From assembly GCF_050624435.1 (NCBI RefSeq), contig NC_134536.1, forward strand, positions 5,150,758-5,214,757: DNA of 64,000 nt, given 5' to 3'. A program made the translations under genes and the position numbers. The notes beneath the pieces are model-generated. The model worked only from the letters and a program-made list of their open reading frames with translations, ran no database searches and was not told the origin of the DNA. The number at the start of each line of letters is the position of its first letter. The stretch's first letter is position 1. Below, in pieces: positions 32,229 through 43,235 of this stretch. The DNA is from Tenrec ecaudatus (Eukaryota > Chordata > Mammalia > Afrosoricida > Tenrecidae).

Positions 32229-32714
32229 CTGGTAGGAAACAATCCATTGTCTTTTAACTCCATTTTCCTAGGAGATTGCGGAGGACCCCCGTGCCATCAT
32301 CTGGGAGATATTTTGGGACGTGTGTTTTCAGTCCTGAATCCCTTGGGTATTTTTCTTCCTTGTTGAATACTTGCTTATATGTAATGATAGCCTGTTATAA
32401 GATACGTATAAGGTTATAAATTGAGAAAAAGCACAAGCTGCTTGCAGAAATGAGTGCGAACCATTCAATGCCGAATTGGAAAGCTGCTGACGGGTCTAAT
32501 TATTGCCCTGAGTGACTGAGGTAAAATAAAGCGCACTTAATAAATATAGTGCATGATCTATTAGCACATTACTGGGTTCACTGTCCAGTACCGAGTCTGC
32601 CAAGAAATCCTGCCTGAGCACTATTAAGACAGGAACAAGGCATAACCAAGCCACCGTCCAGGCCTGCAATAAAAATCCTGGTTACATAAGCCAAACTCCT
32701 TTCAGGGAGCCCTA
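32229..32714. other. Intronic AT-rich sequence
   Basis: AT-rich unique sequence at about 32340-32560. The stretch 32580-32714 may contain diverged RTE sequence continuous with the next feature. Confidence 0.4.
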
Positions 32715-33195
32715 GAGCACAAGACCTCTTTAAAGTGTTGAAAAGCAAGACTGTTAGTTGGAGGACTAAGGTGCGCCTGACCCAAGCCATGGTATTTTCA
32801 GTTGCCCCCTCTGCACGTCAAAGTTGCACACGGGAATAAGGAGGACGGACGAGGAAGGGTGCACTTGCATTCTGGCGCAGGTGAAGAATATGGAAAGAGC
32901 CAAGGACTGCCAACAATAAAACCCAAACACGTACACCTGTCTTGGAAGAAGTACAGCCAGAATGCTCCTTAGAGGCGAGTATGGAGCGATTTGGTCTTTG
33001 GTCTTATCCCTGCAGAAGGACATCATGCTTGGTAAAGTAGAGGGGCAGCGACTAAGAGGAAGGTCCCCAAGGAGAGGGATTCACACATGGCTGCAGCAAT
33101 GGGCTCAAACATAACACCAATTGGGAGGATGGTGCCGGAGCAGGCAGGCTTGGAGTCTAAACTGACTTGATAGCACCCAACAACAACCACGGCAG
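32715..33195 (+). repeat. RTE/BovB-like LINE fragment, 3' end (about 480 bp)
   Basis: AAGACCTCTTTAAAGTGTTG, ACTAAGGTGCGCCTGACCC, CAAGCCATGGTATTTTCAG, CTGTCTTGGAAGAAGTACAG, AGAAGGACATCATGCTTGGT and the terminal TAGCACCCAACAACAACC. One of the best preserved copies, but disrupted. Confidence 0.92.
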
Positions 33196-33199
33196 AGTC

Positions 33200-33410
33200 C
33201 TGGAGCCCTGGTGGCAGATTGGTTACGTATTGGGCTGTTAACTGCAAGATCAGCCTTTCGAGGCAACCAGCCACTCATTGGGAGAAAGAGGAGGCCCTCT
33301 ACTGCTGTAAAGAGTTACCGTCTTGGAAACCTGCTGGGGCAGCTCTACTTTGTCCTATGGGGTCGCTCTGAGTCCAAGCTGACTTGATGGCAGTGAATTT
33401 GGATTTTTGG
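33200..33410 (+). repeat. AfroSINE, full length
   Basis: GGAGCCCTGGTGGCAGATTG, GTATTGGGCTGTTAACTGC, GTAAAGAGTTACCGTCTTGG and TTGATGGCAGTGAATTTGG in order. Confidence 0.92.
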
Positions 33411-33610
33411 AAAGGAGTCTTGGTGGCTCTGTCTGGAAAGCATTGGACCGCTAACCACAGGTCAGAGGTTCAAACCCGGCCAGCCACTCTGAGGAAGAAA
33501 AATGAGGCTGTCTACTCCTGAAAAGGCTTATAGTCTCAGGGACCTTATGTAGAATTAGGCAGAGTCAGAATTAATTGGCTTGATGGCGATGGCGATGGGT
33601 TTTGGGTTAA
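33411..33610 (+). repeat. AfroSINE, partial 3' end
   Basis: GGAGTCTTGGTGGCTCTG, CATTGGACCGCTAACCAC, GTCTACTCCTGAAAAGGC and GGCTTGATGGCGATGG; the middle has a deletion. Confidence 0.85.
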
Positions 33611-33677
33611 ATGCTTTTAAGTCCAGTTGCAATTTTCTTGTTGTTTCAAGAATAGGTAACCGGGCTCACCTTTTAAT

Positions 33678-33850
33678 GTGGTAAAGGAGAGGAGCAGAGA
33701 AAAAGAGGAAGACCCTCAGTGAGCCGGACCGACCCAGTGGCTCCAACCCAGGCTCAAAGAGGAGCAATTGTGAGAAGTGCACCATCGGGTAGTGTTTCGT
33801 GCTGTCAGATTGCAGTAAGGTGGACGTGACTCAACTGTATCTCCACTGTA
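33678..33850 (+). repeat. RTE/BovB-like LINE fragment, 3' end
   Basis: GGAGCAGAGAAAAAGAGGAA, GACCCTCAGTGAGCCGG and AGTGTTTCGTGCTGTCAG, the last 170 bp of the element. Confidence 0.8.
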
Positions 33851-33865
33851 AGAAGGAGTGATCTA

Positions 33866-34070
33866 ACTTATATAGAGCACCGGGAAGAAAGACGAGGCTT
33901 TCTACGCCGGTAAAGGAATGATCTCAGAAACCCACAAGGGCAGTTCTAGCCTGCTCTATAGGGTCGAGCCTGCTCTATAGGGTCGAGCCTGCTCTATAGG
34001 GTCGAGCCTGCTCTATAGGGTCGCTATGAGCCAGAATTGACCTGATGGCAGTGAGTTGTTGTTTTGAGGC
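33866..34070 (+). repeat. AfroSINE with internal 19-bp tandem expansion
   Basis: GAAGAAAGACGAGGCTTTCT, AGAAACCCACAAGGGCAG, then four copies of a 19-bp unit derived from the SINE motif CTCTATAGGGTCG (33950-34023), then CTATGAGCCAGAATTGACC and GGCAGTGAGTTG. Confidence 0.88.
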
Positions 34071-34162
34071 TTGTACAAACCCGACCATGGTGGTGAAGAT
34101 GCCCCAGGGCCAGGCAACGTTTTGTTCTGCTGTACATGGAAAAACGAGTCAGAATCAGGTTA
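34071..34162 (+). repeat. RTE/BovB-like 3' terminal remnant
   Basis: AGATGCCCCAGGGCCAGG, CAACGTTTTGTTCTGCTG and GAGTCAGAATCAG match the last 90 bp of RTE. Confidence 0.65.
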
Positions 34163-34340
34163 CTAACTAACTAACAAACCAACCACCAACCAACTGACAA
34201 ACTAACCGATTATCCAACCAACCAATGAGCTAAAAAACGAACTAATCATTCAACCAACCAACCAGCTAAAAAACTAACAAACTAATCAACCAACCTACAA
34301 ACTAACTAACTAATTAGAGAACCAACTAAGCAACTACCTA
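34163..34340. repeat. Degenerate ACTA/ACCA/AACC tract
   Basis: About 178 bp of decayed tetramers (AACT, AACC, CAAC). It follows the RTE 3' terminus, whose native end is a short AAC repeat, so it likely expanded from it. Confidence 0.85.
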
Positions 34341-34404
34341 TTCTACATTTTAATACTTCCCAGGGACTGTGCTAATTGCGTTTTGTGCCTTAGTTCATTT
34401 GCCT

Positions 34405-34596
34405 TTGAACCCAACCCCCTGCTGCTGAGTCCATTCTACTCACAGCAACCCCGTGGGACAGAGAACAGTTTCCAAGGTTGTCATCCTCACGGGAGCTGAC
34501 TGCCACCTCTTTTTCTCACAGAGCCAATGTCTGGTTTGAACTGCCAACCCTTGGGCTGGTGACTTAATGTTCAATCACTGTGCCCTGGGGATTCCA
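34405..34596 (-). repeat. AfroSINE, reverse orientation
   Basis: CTGCTGCTGAGTCCATTCTA, GCAACCCCGTGGGACAGAG, CTGGTTTGAACTGCCAACCC and CTGTGCCCTGGGGATTCC. Confidence 0.82.
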
Positions 34597-36817
34597 AATT
34601 TAACCGCATTTTGCCCTGATTCCCACAATAATCTGGTGCCTGGTGATGATGCCATTACCCATACTCTTTAGAGGAGAGAAACTTGTGGTAAAGCCTGACT
34701 TGCAGTCATGGAATCTTTACCAAAAGTCTTGATGGATATATTGACGTGGAAATTTAGTTCCGACACACATGGGAAGAAGATAACGTGAAAAGATCACCCA
34801 CAAACAGCAACGCTACTTTACAATGTACCTTTAGAAGTGGACATATGCAACCAGAGGGACAGTCCTGTCCTCCGAGAACTAAAAGCTGTGCTTGGTGGCT
34901 TTGGAATTACCCAGGCAATTAATGATATAACGGCGGTCTTGGCCGGGGATTGGCAAAGTTTTGTTGCAGGATAGATGTTGCTGCCGCACAGTTTACTGTA
35001 AGAGATAATAAAAAGCTTCTATTTGATGCTTAACAATGGCTCTTTCCTGTCCTAATTTTCTCCTGTGACTGACTCTCCCCTCCCCAAGGGGTCCCTTTCA
35101 GGAGGGGGAAACTGAGACCAACAGCGACTGATTTCAATGCAAATTGATTCTATTTTTGGATCATTTTCCTTACTTCTCCATGAAAATCACTAGCTCGTTG
35201 ATACCAACTTCATTAAGTGCAAGATTTTTCTCCCTGTGATAGGTGTTTTAAACTGTTGTATAAGAACATTTCTGCAGGGGGTACAGAGCAATCCTATGAT
35301 GACATAATTTGTTATACTCCCTCACAATTTCATAGGAACATACACAAAATGATATTCTAGCCAACCAACTTGCTTATATGAGATTAAGCCCTCATTAACA
35401 TATTTTAATGTTTTATAAAGAATATTTTAATACAAAAAAGTACAATGTCCTCATCTATTTTACCACAATTGCATTTTTTGTTCTAAATCTTCTTCATTAA
35501 GATACTTTCTGCTTCCAGAAAAAAGCCAAACCTTAATTTGCATATTTATATTCCCCCCCCCCAAATAAAACCCCAAACAAAACCAAATTGGGTCATATTC
35601 TATAATTGCTTTTGGAGGCATCAGGCTAGATAGGAAGTTGGTAAAAAAATAAAAGCTAGGTAGGAATTGGAAAAGTGTAAAATGCTAGAAAATGTTATTG
35701 GACCTTGAGAGAATGCAGCAAAACATGTTTAGTATTACAGTTTTCTTTCTGCAATGATCCCTTTTATTCCTCGTGATATAAAAAGCCTGGTTTTCTAGAT
35801 CCTTATTTAGTTTTCAAAAACTAAAACAGTTATTTGAAAAATCCCACAGCCTCATACCTTTATTACTAATCTTCGTAAAGTTTCTCGTCCCCAGTCCCCC
35901 CACCTCACTACCATCGGGTCAGTTCGGACTCACAGTGGCCCTTGCATGAGGCACACTGACGCCAGGTAACACAAACGGCTAAGTATTCGACTCCCACCCG
36001 TTCCCGACCCACCCAGAAGTGCCTTAGAAGACAGATCAGTGATCTGCTTACGAGAAGCCACCGCCTGGATGCCGCTCGAGCCTGGACTTTGCGAAACGTG
36101 AGGTCAAAGTGCAGTGAGAGAAGAGCCCCAGAGCCGCAGGGAGACCTGCTGACCAGACGTCTGCACAAGCTGAGTAATATCTGTCTTGGAAAAATGAGCT
36201 CTAGGGAACAACTCCCATTCTCTTGGGAGTGTCTCCATTCAGCAGGGATGGAAGGACGTGAGGACAGCGCCTGGAGGCCTGCCCTCGGCACAGCACCCCC
36301 TTATGTGGCAAGAAGCGACAATGCTAGAGACACACAGCCCTTTTTGGGGTGTATCGTGAGCCCCTGTAACCGTGCACTCGCAGGGCAGAGGGCAAAGGGT
36401 GCACGTCACCCCCTCCCATTCTACCCCCTTGTTGAGTGATTGTGTAAACGAGTGAAAAACTACACATGAGCCAAAGTGGGGCTAGGTTACTGCCCTTTTC
36501 TGGAATTCTCTGACGGAAAGCTGCCATTTCCGGTGTCAGACAACCACCCAGGTAGGTTTTTACCATGGAGGGTGCTGGGGGTGTGGACGGCACCAGGTAC
36601 CACTGTCTGGGGTGGGGGTGGGGGGGACACACCAAGACAGTGGTTTACACAACGTTTGGGAAAGGTTTCAGCAGATAGGTGTTCTTTTAAATAAACTATG
36701 CCTGTGGTTTGTCAGTTTTAACAGCAAAAACATATTTTGGTAAGCCAACTCACATGAGTCCACACACCTGCCAGGCTGGAACTCTAGTCCAATTTACTTT
36801 TTGAAACTTTCCATTCA
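34597..36817. other. Mostly repeat-free intronic block
   Basis: About 2.2 kb with almost no recognisable repeat, in contrast to its flanks. It includes AT-rich, homeodomain-like and SOX-like motif clusters at about 34930-35060 and a 10-nt C run at 35553-35562. A SINE remnant may lie near 35890-35960. No gene is seen. Confidence 0.5.
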
Positions 36818-37032
36818 AGCCCTGGTGGAGCAGTGGGTTACTCATTTGGCTGATAATCGCAAGGTCAGCAGTTCAAACCCACCAGTGGCTCTGAGGGAAA
36901 AAGAAGAGGCTGTCTACTCCGATAAAGGTTTTATAACTGCTGAAACCCCAAAAGCATCCTAAAGGGGAGTTCTATTTTGTCCTAAAAGGTCATTGTGAGC
37001 TGGAATCGACTCGATGGCAATGGGTTTAATGT
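36818..37032 (+). repeat. AfroSINE, full length
   Basis: AGCCCTGGTGGAGCAGTGG, GGCTGATAATCGCAAGGTC, CCGATAAAGGTTTTATAAC and GAATCGACTCGATGGCAATG in order. Confidence 0.92.
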
Positions 37033-37041
37033 GGAGTTTGA

Positions 37042-37151
37042 GTATCAATATTGTGAACCCGTATCAATATTGTGAACCTGTATCAATATTGTGAACCTGT
37101 ATCAATATTGTGAACTTGTATCAATATTGTCAATATTGTGAACCTGTATCA
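37042..37151. repeat. 19-bp tandem repeat (about 5.5 copies)
   Basis: Unit GTATCAATATTGTGAACCT repeated with one or two changes; one unit carries an extra 9-bp CAATATTGT duplication. It directly follows the SINE tail at 37032. Confidence 0.95.
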
Positions 37152-37182
37152 ATAACTTTTTTGAGAATAATAATTTTTAAAA

Positions 37183-37372
37183 AACCACTGCCATTGAGAG
37201 TCGTAACAACCTTATAGAACAGAGTAGAAGAGCTCCCTTAGGGTTGAGGGGCCATAACTCTTGAAGGGAGCTGACAGTTTCATTTTTCTTCCCCGAAGCG
37301 GGTGGGGAGTTGGAGGCAACAGCCCACTAACCAACCCACCCACACTAACCCTGTGCCACCGCCACGGGGCTA
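37183..37372 (-). repeat. AfroSINE, reverse orientation
   Basis: CCACTGCCATTGAGAGTCG, AACCTTATAGAACAGAGTAG, AACTCTTGAAGGGAGCTG and GTGCCACCGCC. Head partly replaced by ACCC-rich sequence. Confidence 0.8.
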
Positions 37373-37699
37373 CTTTGGGAGGATGGAGCCACAATGACAG
37401 GGGAAGATAAACTAGCTGCCCCTTACTGTCCAACAAGATTGCCACTAATCACATCGTCAAGGGAGAAAGATTTGTTTTACAAAACCATGTTCTCATGAAC
37501 ATTCAAGTAATTTAAGAAATACTTCACTGTCGCAATTGATAACCACACTGATCGCATACCATTCTATGACTAAAATTGTGCTTCTGGGGTGGGAGTGTGG
37601 ACACGGAGCTGTTTGCTACGGGGGTGCCCTCACCCCTTTTGTCAGCCCCGGGCAGGGGGAGCTAACTAAAGAGCTTTTCAAATGCTGATTCCTCCCTGA

Positions 37700-37873
37700 C
37701 ATCCAGCCCATTCCCCCTTCACGGTGACCTCTTGGGACACAGGAGAACTACCTGTCAGTCTTTACGGGAGCAGATAGCCTCCTCTCTCTTCCTCAGAGGG
37801 GACGATGGGCTTGAACTGCTGGCCTTGTGGTTAGCAGTCCAATGGCGGGCTCACAACGCCACTGGGGCTCCTA
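37700..37873 (-). repeat. AfroSINE, reverse orientation
   Basis: TCTTTACGGGAGCAGATAGC, GGGCTTGAACTGCTGGCC and GCCACTGGGGCTCC. Confidence 0.8.
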
Positions 37874-37989
37874 CATGTTGGTTCCACTTTGTGAAGTGGA
37901 CACACGCGCACACGGTCCTTTTTGATTCATCGGAAAGCCAAGAGCCATTAAGGCCGTGCCCGCCCTTGTTGCTCTTCTTAACCAGAACA

Positions 37990-38175
37990 CCGGCTCCTGT
38001 GGTGGTGATGCCAACTCACGACAACTGGCTGCCTGCCAGGGGCGCTGTGCTCCACAGAGTCTCCACCGGCTGCTCTCTGGGGAGCAGCTCACCAGGCACC
38101 TCTGGTGCGGTTTGAACCTCCAATTATTCCATTCGCACCGCCCGGCAACTACCCTGTCCCCCTCGGGGCTCTTGG
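37990..38175 (-). repeat. Older AfroSINE subtype, reverse orientation
   Basis: GATGCCAACTCACGACAAC, GCTGTGCTCCACAGAGTC, CACCTCTGGTGCGGTTTGAA and GCACCGCCCGGC. Diverged. Confidence 0.65.
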
Positions 38176-38231
38176 CTCTGCACTGGCACATTATACTCCT
38201 GTCCTGGAAACACTTGGTAGCAATAGTTTGA

Positions 38232-38315
38232 GATGTACGGTAGCCCTAGTGGTGCAGGGGTTGCTCATTTTAGTGGTTTGAATCCACCCCAAGCCTTTGA
38301 GGTGATCTGCTCCCA
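38232..38315 (+). repeat. AfroSINE head fragment
   Basis: GTAGCCCTAGTGGTGCAGG, TTTGAATCCACCCCAAGC and CTGCTCCC. The body may be interrupted by the reverse-oriented SINE that follows. Confidence 0.6.
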
Positions 38316-38339
38316 TGAACATTCAAATCAAAGCCAAAC

Positions 38340-38535
38340 AAAACTGGCAAGCTACCCAATGGCAAGTCGATCTGGACTCACAGTGGCCATAGAGACAGAG
38401 TGGACCTGCCCACAGGGTCCAAGGCTGTGAGCTCTATGGACGCCACATCTTTCTCCTGTGGCCTCAGCTGGGAGGGTCAACCAGCCCATTGTTTGGTTAG
38501 CAGCCAAATGCTTAACCACTGCACCACCGGGCTCT
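38340..38535 (-). repeat. AfroSINE, reverse orientation
   Basis: CAATGGCAAGTCGATCTGG, GAGCTCTATGGACGCCAC, GTTAGCAGCCAAATGCTTAA and GCACCACCGGGCTC. Confidence 0.82.
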
Positions 38536-40083
38536 GTCGTCCTCCTGCCCCCACAAAAGAAGAGCACAGCCTAGGAATCTCGACAGAGCAGTTCTACTCT
38601 GCCCAGGAGATTGCTGCATGCTGACAATGGCCTTCTGACCGCAACACCTCCCGGCCAGGGTTGCTTTTATCCCCACAGGGCCCTCAGCCCGCGACCATTC
38701 AACCAAGCACCCTGCAGAGGTTGGAACAGTCGGATGGAGCTCTCATCTGCTGACGGTGCCCGGGAAAGCCGGCCAGCCCAGACAGGCTTTACGGCGACGC
38801 AGTCAAAGTGTACATCAAGCTGCTTGTGGAGCGTTTTCCCTCAGAACGAATCTGCCGTTTTTCTTCTGTCCTTCTTCGTTTGGAGGGAGGCGTGGGGCTG
38901 GTGGTGAGTGTCGAGCTGGGCACGTGTTCAGAAGGCAGGCTCGGAGAAGCAGCCAGTTGCTGTTTCAGAGATTGTCCCTGTATCACTGATTCGAACCCGG
39001 ACACTCAGCTCTTGGCTGAGTGAACGTGCTAAAAACTCTCAAGGGTGTGGGGATTGGCAACACTGCCTCTTAGGAATGCTTTTGATAAATCGAGTGTCAG
39101 AACCCGAAACTTCGTGTTCATTTCTGCCTCCCTGGCATTCCACAGGACACCATTCTATCAGAATCCACGCTATTCTGTGCCGTAAGCATAAACGCCCGGC
39201 TTACGTATCCATAATAAAGTGATGCATTATTTCCCTGAAAACAGCAATCCACGCTGATTATTTCCTGACAATAGATATTTATGGACGATTCACGCCAGCT
39301 TTATCGCCCATATCATCCAGTGGGAACGGGTGGTCGTTCCGCTGTGGGTCTGGAAGACTCTGCAAAGCACCGCATAATGGACCCCCATCCATCCCACAGC
39401 CACGGGCTATAAAGTTGCCTGCATTGTCAGGAACTAGTTACTCTGATGAAATGCAATGTGCACCTCCTCCACTTCCACAGCGATAGATCATCTTCCCAAA
39501 CATGCATAACTTTATCGATGGGAGAATGACTTCTGAAAGTGATTTACACGACCAAAGCACGTCATATGGCCCTTTCCCTTCGCATCCAGGAATGAATCAA
39601 TACTAGCAACCATCTGTGCACTGACATGAGGAAGCGCTGAGTCGCCCCGTCTTTCCAGCAGTCTGTGGGGGACAATAACTGGAACCAGCCAGTACTGCCG
39701 CTGTGGGCACTGCTCTTTGCTACGGGCTGTCCTAGAGTGTGCCAGGCCACAGCCCTTGGGTCCCAGAGAGAGCTGACACCACCCTTCCGTGACCAAGGGC
39801 CATCTTCCTCATTGCCTCACTAGCAGGTATCTCCACAGCAGTGCTGGCTTCTCCTGCCATGCCAGGTGACATGAAGACCTGGTCTCTTTCTGTGAGAGGT
39901 CAGGACTGGGCCAGGAGCTGAGGACCCAGGCAGGAAATATGGCAGGCCACTGAGATCTCCCAAGGTTGGCATGCATTGTGGTTTAAGCTCAAGGAACCAG
40001 AGGTTGATGAGACTGATGCAGGATTCAGGCCAGAGGAAACTTCTTTTCAATCTCACTCCACCCTAATCTTTCAAGGACTGTGT
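38536..40083. other. Mostly unique intronic block with candidate conserved noncoding element
   Basis: No clear repeat after about 38650. The part at about 39050-39440 is AT-rich with many homeodomain-type cores and looks like a conserved noncoding element by composition (inference). No gene is supported. Confidence 0.45.
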
Positions 40084-40590
40084 GTTAGTCTGGGTACGTT
40101 AGAGAAAGAAATCCATAGAAACTCATGTATAAGAGAGTTTTATATAAAGGTTAAGTGCACATTAAGAAAACATCCCAACTCAGGCCTGCCCAGACCCACA
40201 AGTCCAACATTAGCCCATATGTCTGACACCGATCCACAAAGTCCTCCTCCATCTCACAAAACACACACTATGATGCCGACTTCAGGAGGAAAGCCAAATC
40301 AGTGAACGTGTAAGCATCTCAGCGCTGGCAGGGGTCTCCACATGGCTGCTCCAGCACCCAGGGCTGCATCGGAGTAGGTCCATGCGGCTTCTCTTTGGGG
40401 ATGTCTTGCAGGAAGTGAACCTTGCCAGCTGAAGCAGGGAACTAGATAAGGCAGCTGCACCCTGGTCCAACCATCAGAAAGCAAGAGACCCGAGAACTAG
40501 AAAGGTGAGGCTCACCCTGCCATTTATCTCTCTGCCCTTCCATTAACCCCACATGTGTTTATCGGCCAGGTTGTCACAATAAACTCTAAC
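40084..40590 (-). mobile_element. Unclassified element with short terminal inverted repeats, copy 1
   Basis: Starts GTTAGTCTGGGTACGTTAGA and ends GGCCAGGTTGTCACAATA-AACTCTAAC. Both ends match, in reverse complement, the ends of the copy at 52348-52800. No open frame. It could be a non-autonomous DNA transposon or another old interspersed repeat; the class is unresolved. Strand is arbitrary, set opposite to copy 2. Confidence 0.6.
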
Positions 40591-40676
40591 TCAGACCGCT
40601 TGATTGCTTACAGCAGATTCCTGTGTGGTTGATATGTGTGGTGGAAGAGGGGTTTTCAGAGTGCTAGTTTGCGAGA

Positions 40677-41067
40677 CTGAAGAAGAATCAAGGCATTTGA
40701 ATTGTGGTGCTGGAGAAGGCTATTGAAAATGCCACCGACTGCGGTAAGGATAAACCAATCTACCTTGGAAGAAGTATAGCCAGAGGGCTCCTCAGAGGCA
40801 AGGTTGGCAAGCCTTTGGCTCGTGTGTTTTGGACAGGTGGTCAGGAGAGGCCAGTCTCTGGAGGAGGACGTCATGTTTGGAAAGTAGAGGGGCATCAAAA
40901 AGAGAGGAAGGTCCTCAACAAGATCGACGGACACCTTGGCTGCAGCAATGGGCTCAAGCACCGGGGCAGCTGCGAGCAGGCCCAGGACTGGGTCGTGTTC
41001 TAGTCTGCTGTGCACAGGGTTGGTATGGGTCAGACCTGGCTGGGCGGCATCTAAAAGCAACAAGAGT
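40677..41067 (+). repeat. RTE/BovB-like LINE fragment, 3' end
   Basis: GAAGAAGAATCAAGGCATTT, GAATTGTGGTGCTGGAGAAG, TCTACCTTGGAAGAAGTATA, GGAGGACGTCATGTTTGG and ending GGCGGCATCTAAAAGCAAC. Confidence 0.9.
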
Positions 41068-41352
41068 TTGCTCGAGGCAACCCCGTTGACTCAGTGGGGA
41101 AACACTGAGGAGGAGGGACGATGGTGCACTGATGGGCACATGAAGGTCACATCCCTATGAGGGACACGAGTTGGCTCTGTAGTCCCAGAACTCAGATGCT
41201 ATCATAAGACAGACAGTATTCCTGGCAAAGGGGTGTTGTCTATGTTGCAATACTGTTCTTGTTTTCAATGTACAAATATCTAAAATAAGTCTGAGCCTTA
41301 ACTTGCCAAATCCTAACTTGCCCGTATGCACACCAGTGAGAATCCAACCATG

Positions 41353-42843
41353 CATGGCATTGCATTTGGAAAATGTGCTCTTTAGACTTCTTTAAAGTAT
41401 TAAAAAGCATATATGTCTCTTTGATGACTACAGTGCTCCTGGCACAAGCCATGATCTTTTCTAGAATAATTTTATTGGGGGGCTTTTACATCTCTTATCA
41501 TAATCCATACATTCCTCCAATGTGCCAAGCACATTTGTACATATGCCGCCATCATCATTTTCAAAGCATTTTCTTTCCACTTGAGCCCTCATATCAGCTA
41601 CCTATTTCTTCCCCTTCCCTCACTCACAAACCCTTGATAAGTTATAGATTCCCCCCCCATGTCTTACATCATCCTCCGTCGCCCCTCACCTACTTTTCCA
41701 TTATCCTGGGAGGGGCTTCTAGATTGATCTTTCTACCCCTCCCCTCCCCTAATCCTCCTAGTATCTCTACTCTCCTTGGCCCTGAAGGGTTTATCTATCC
41801 TGAATTCACTGTGTTGTGGGCTCTTATATGTAGCAGTGTGCATGCTCTGGTCTAATCTGATTTATAAGGTAGAATTGAGGTCATGATAGTGGGGTAAAGG
41901 AAACACTAAAGAGCTAGAGGAAAGTTGTGTGTTACATTGGTGCTATACTTCACCCTGACTAGTTAGTTTATCTCTTCCCTGTGATCACTCTATGAGGGGA
42001 TGTCCAATTGCCTACAGATGGGCGTTGGATTTCCACTCTATGCCCCCTCGCCACTACCCCATTCACCTTGGGTATGGTTTTATTCTGGGTCTTAGATGCC
42101 TGATCCCTGATCCCATTGACATGTCTTGATCACACAGGCTGGTGTGCTTTTTCCATGTGGGCTTTGTTGCTTCTGAGCTAGATGGCTGCTTGTTTACCTT
42201 CAAGCCTTTAAGACCCCAGACACTACATCTTTTGGTAGCCAGGCACCATCGGCTTTCTTCACCACATTTGCTTATGCACCCTTTTTGTCTTCAAGATCAT
42301 GTCGGGAAGGTGAGCAAGCCATGGTCTTTTCAATCACCTCCTATGCATGTGAAAACCAAGCCAAGGATGATGAAGGCAGAGAAGCATGGATGCATTTGAA
42401 TTGTGGTGCTGGTGAAGAAAGAGTATTCACTCTACACCCCACCGACAGGGTGGCGTTTCCTTCTGTCCTGAATAGGGTGGCTATGAGTTGAAAACCATCC
42501 ACTAACAGCAACACACCAGGGGCCACAAGAAGAATGTACAAAGCAATTGCAGAAGAAGTACAGCCAGGATGCTGTTGGAAACCAGGATGGTGAGACTTCA
42601 GGGCACTTCAGGTTGGACAGGTTGTCCAGAAAGGCCAATGGCTGGACAAGAACACACTGGTTGTTAAGGTAGCGGATTAGTGAGAACAAGGAAGCACTAG
42701 ATGAGATGGGCTGACATGGAAGCCCCAACAATGAATCACACATATCCACAATCGTGAAGCTTAGGACTGGCCAATATTTCGTTGCCATGGCGATGCATAA
42801 GCTCACCCTGAATCAGAACTGACTGACGGCACAGAACAGCCAC
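41353..42843 (+). repeat. RTE/BovB-like LINE fragment, split by an inserted element
   Basis: The 5' part (41353-41461) has GCATTGCATTTGGAAAATG and ACTTCTTTAAAGTATTAAAA. The 3' part (42315-42843) resumes with CAAGCCATGGTCTTTTCAAT and ends near CTGACGGCACAGAACAGCC. The gap is filled by a reverse-oriented L1-like unit. A short SINE-tail remnant may lie at about 42430-42510. Confidence 0.88.
41462..42314 (-). mobile_element. L1-like 3' retroposed unit, copy B, inserted in RTE
   Basis: Complement of the family 3' end (TTTTATTGGGGGGCTTTTAC, then CTTATCATAATCCATACATT) through the GGGTCTTAGATGCC region. A 17-bp duplication with one mismatch flanks it (41445-41461 and 42315-42331, CAAGCCATGRTCTTTTC). 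The copy is 5'-truncated and lacks a long poly(A/T) run. Confidence 0.9.
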
Positions 42844-43235
42844 CACAAGGACAAAGGTCATTTACTGCTCACGATCCTATGCATGGCAACCGCATCTCTA
42901 AATGAACCTGTGGGTAACTGCTATTTAAATGTGTTTTTGCTAGAATAACCCAGCACTTTTCATTCATAATGTTGTGTGTTATATCTAAAATGAAACATCA
43001 AATTTTCATAAAAATACTCATAGATTTCTTTGTCCATTTTTTTTTCTGACCAGAGATTTGAAATGCATTTGGATAAGCACTCTCTCATCAAAGAGTGGAA
43101 GAGCTAATTGGTTCATCTAAGTTAACACATGTTGAGTCAAGTTCTTTTTGGAAGTCATGGGGAACTTGGACAATAAAGGACACCACCTTTAAAAGACAGA
43201 ACCTCTATAAATGCCCTTTGCCTCCTAGTTCTTTA
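42844..43235. other. Intronic AT-rich sequence
   Basis: Unique AT-rich sequence between RTE and the next L1-like unit; nothing further recognised. Confidence 0.4.

Noticed and set aside
41641-41668. C run of 8 as part of the homopolymer set
   Set aside because: Shorter than ten and within an L1-like unit whose polypurine/polypyrimidine tract explains it.
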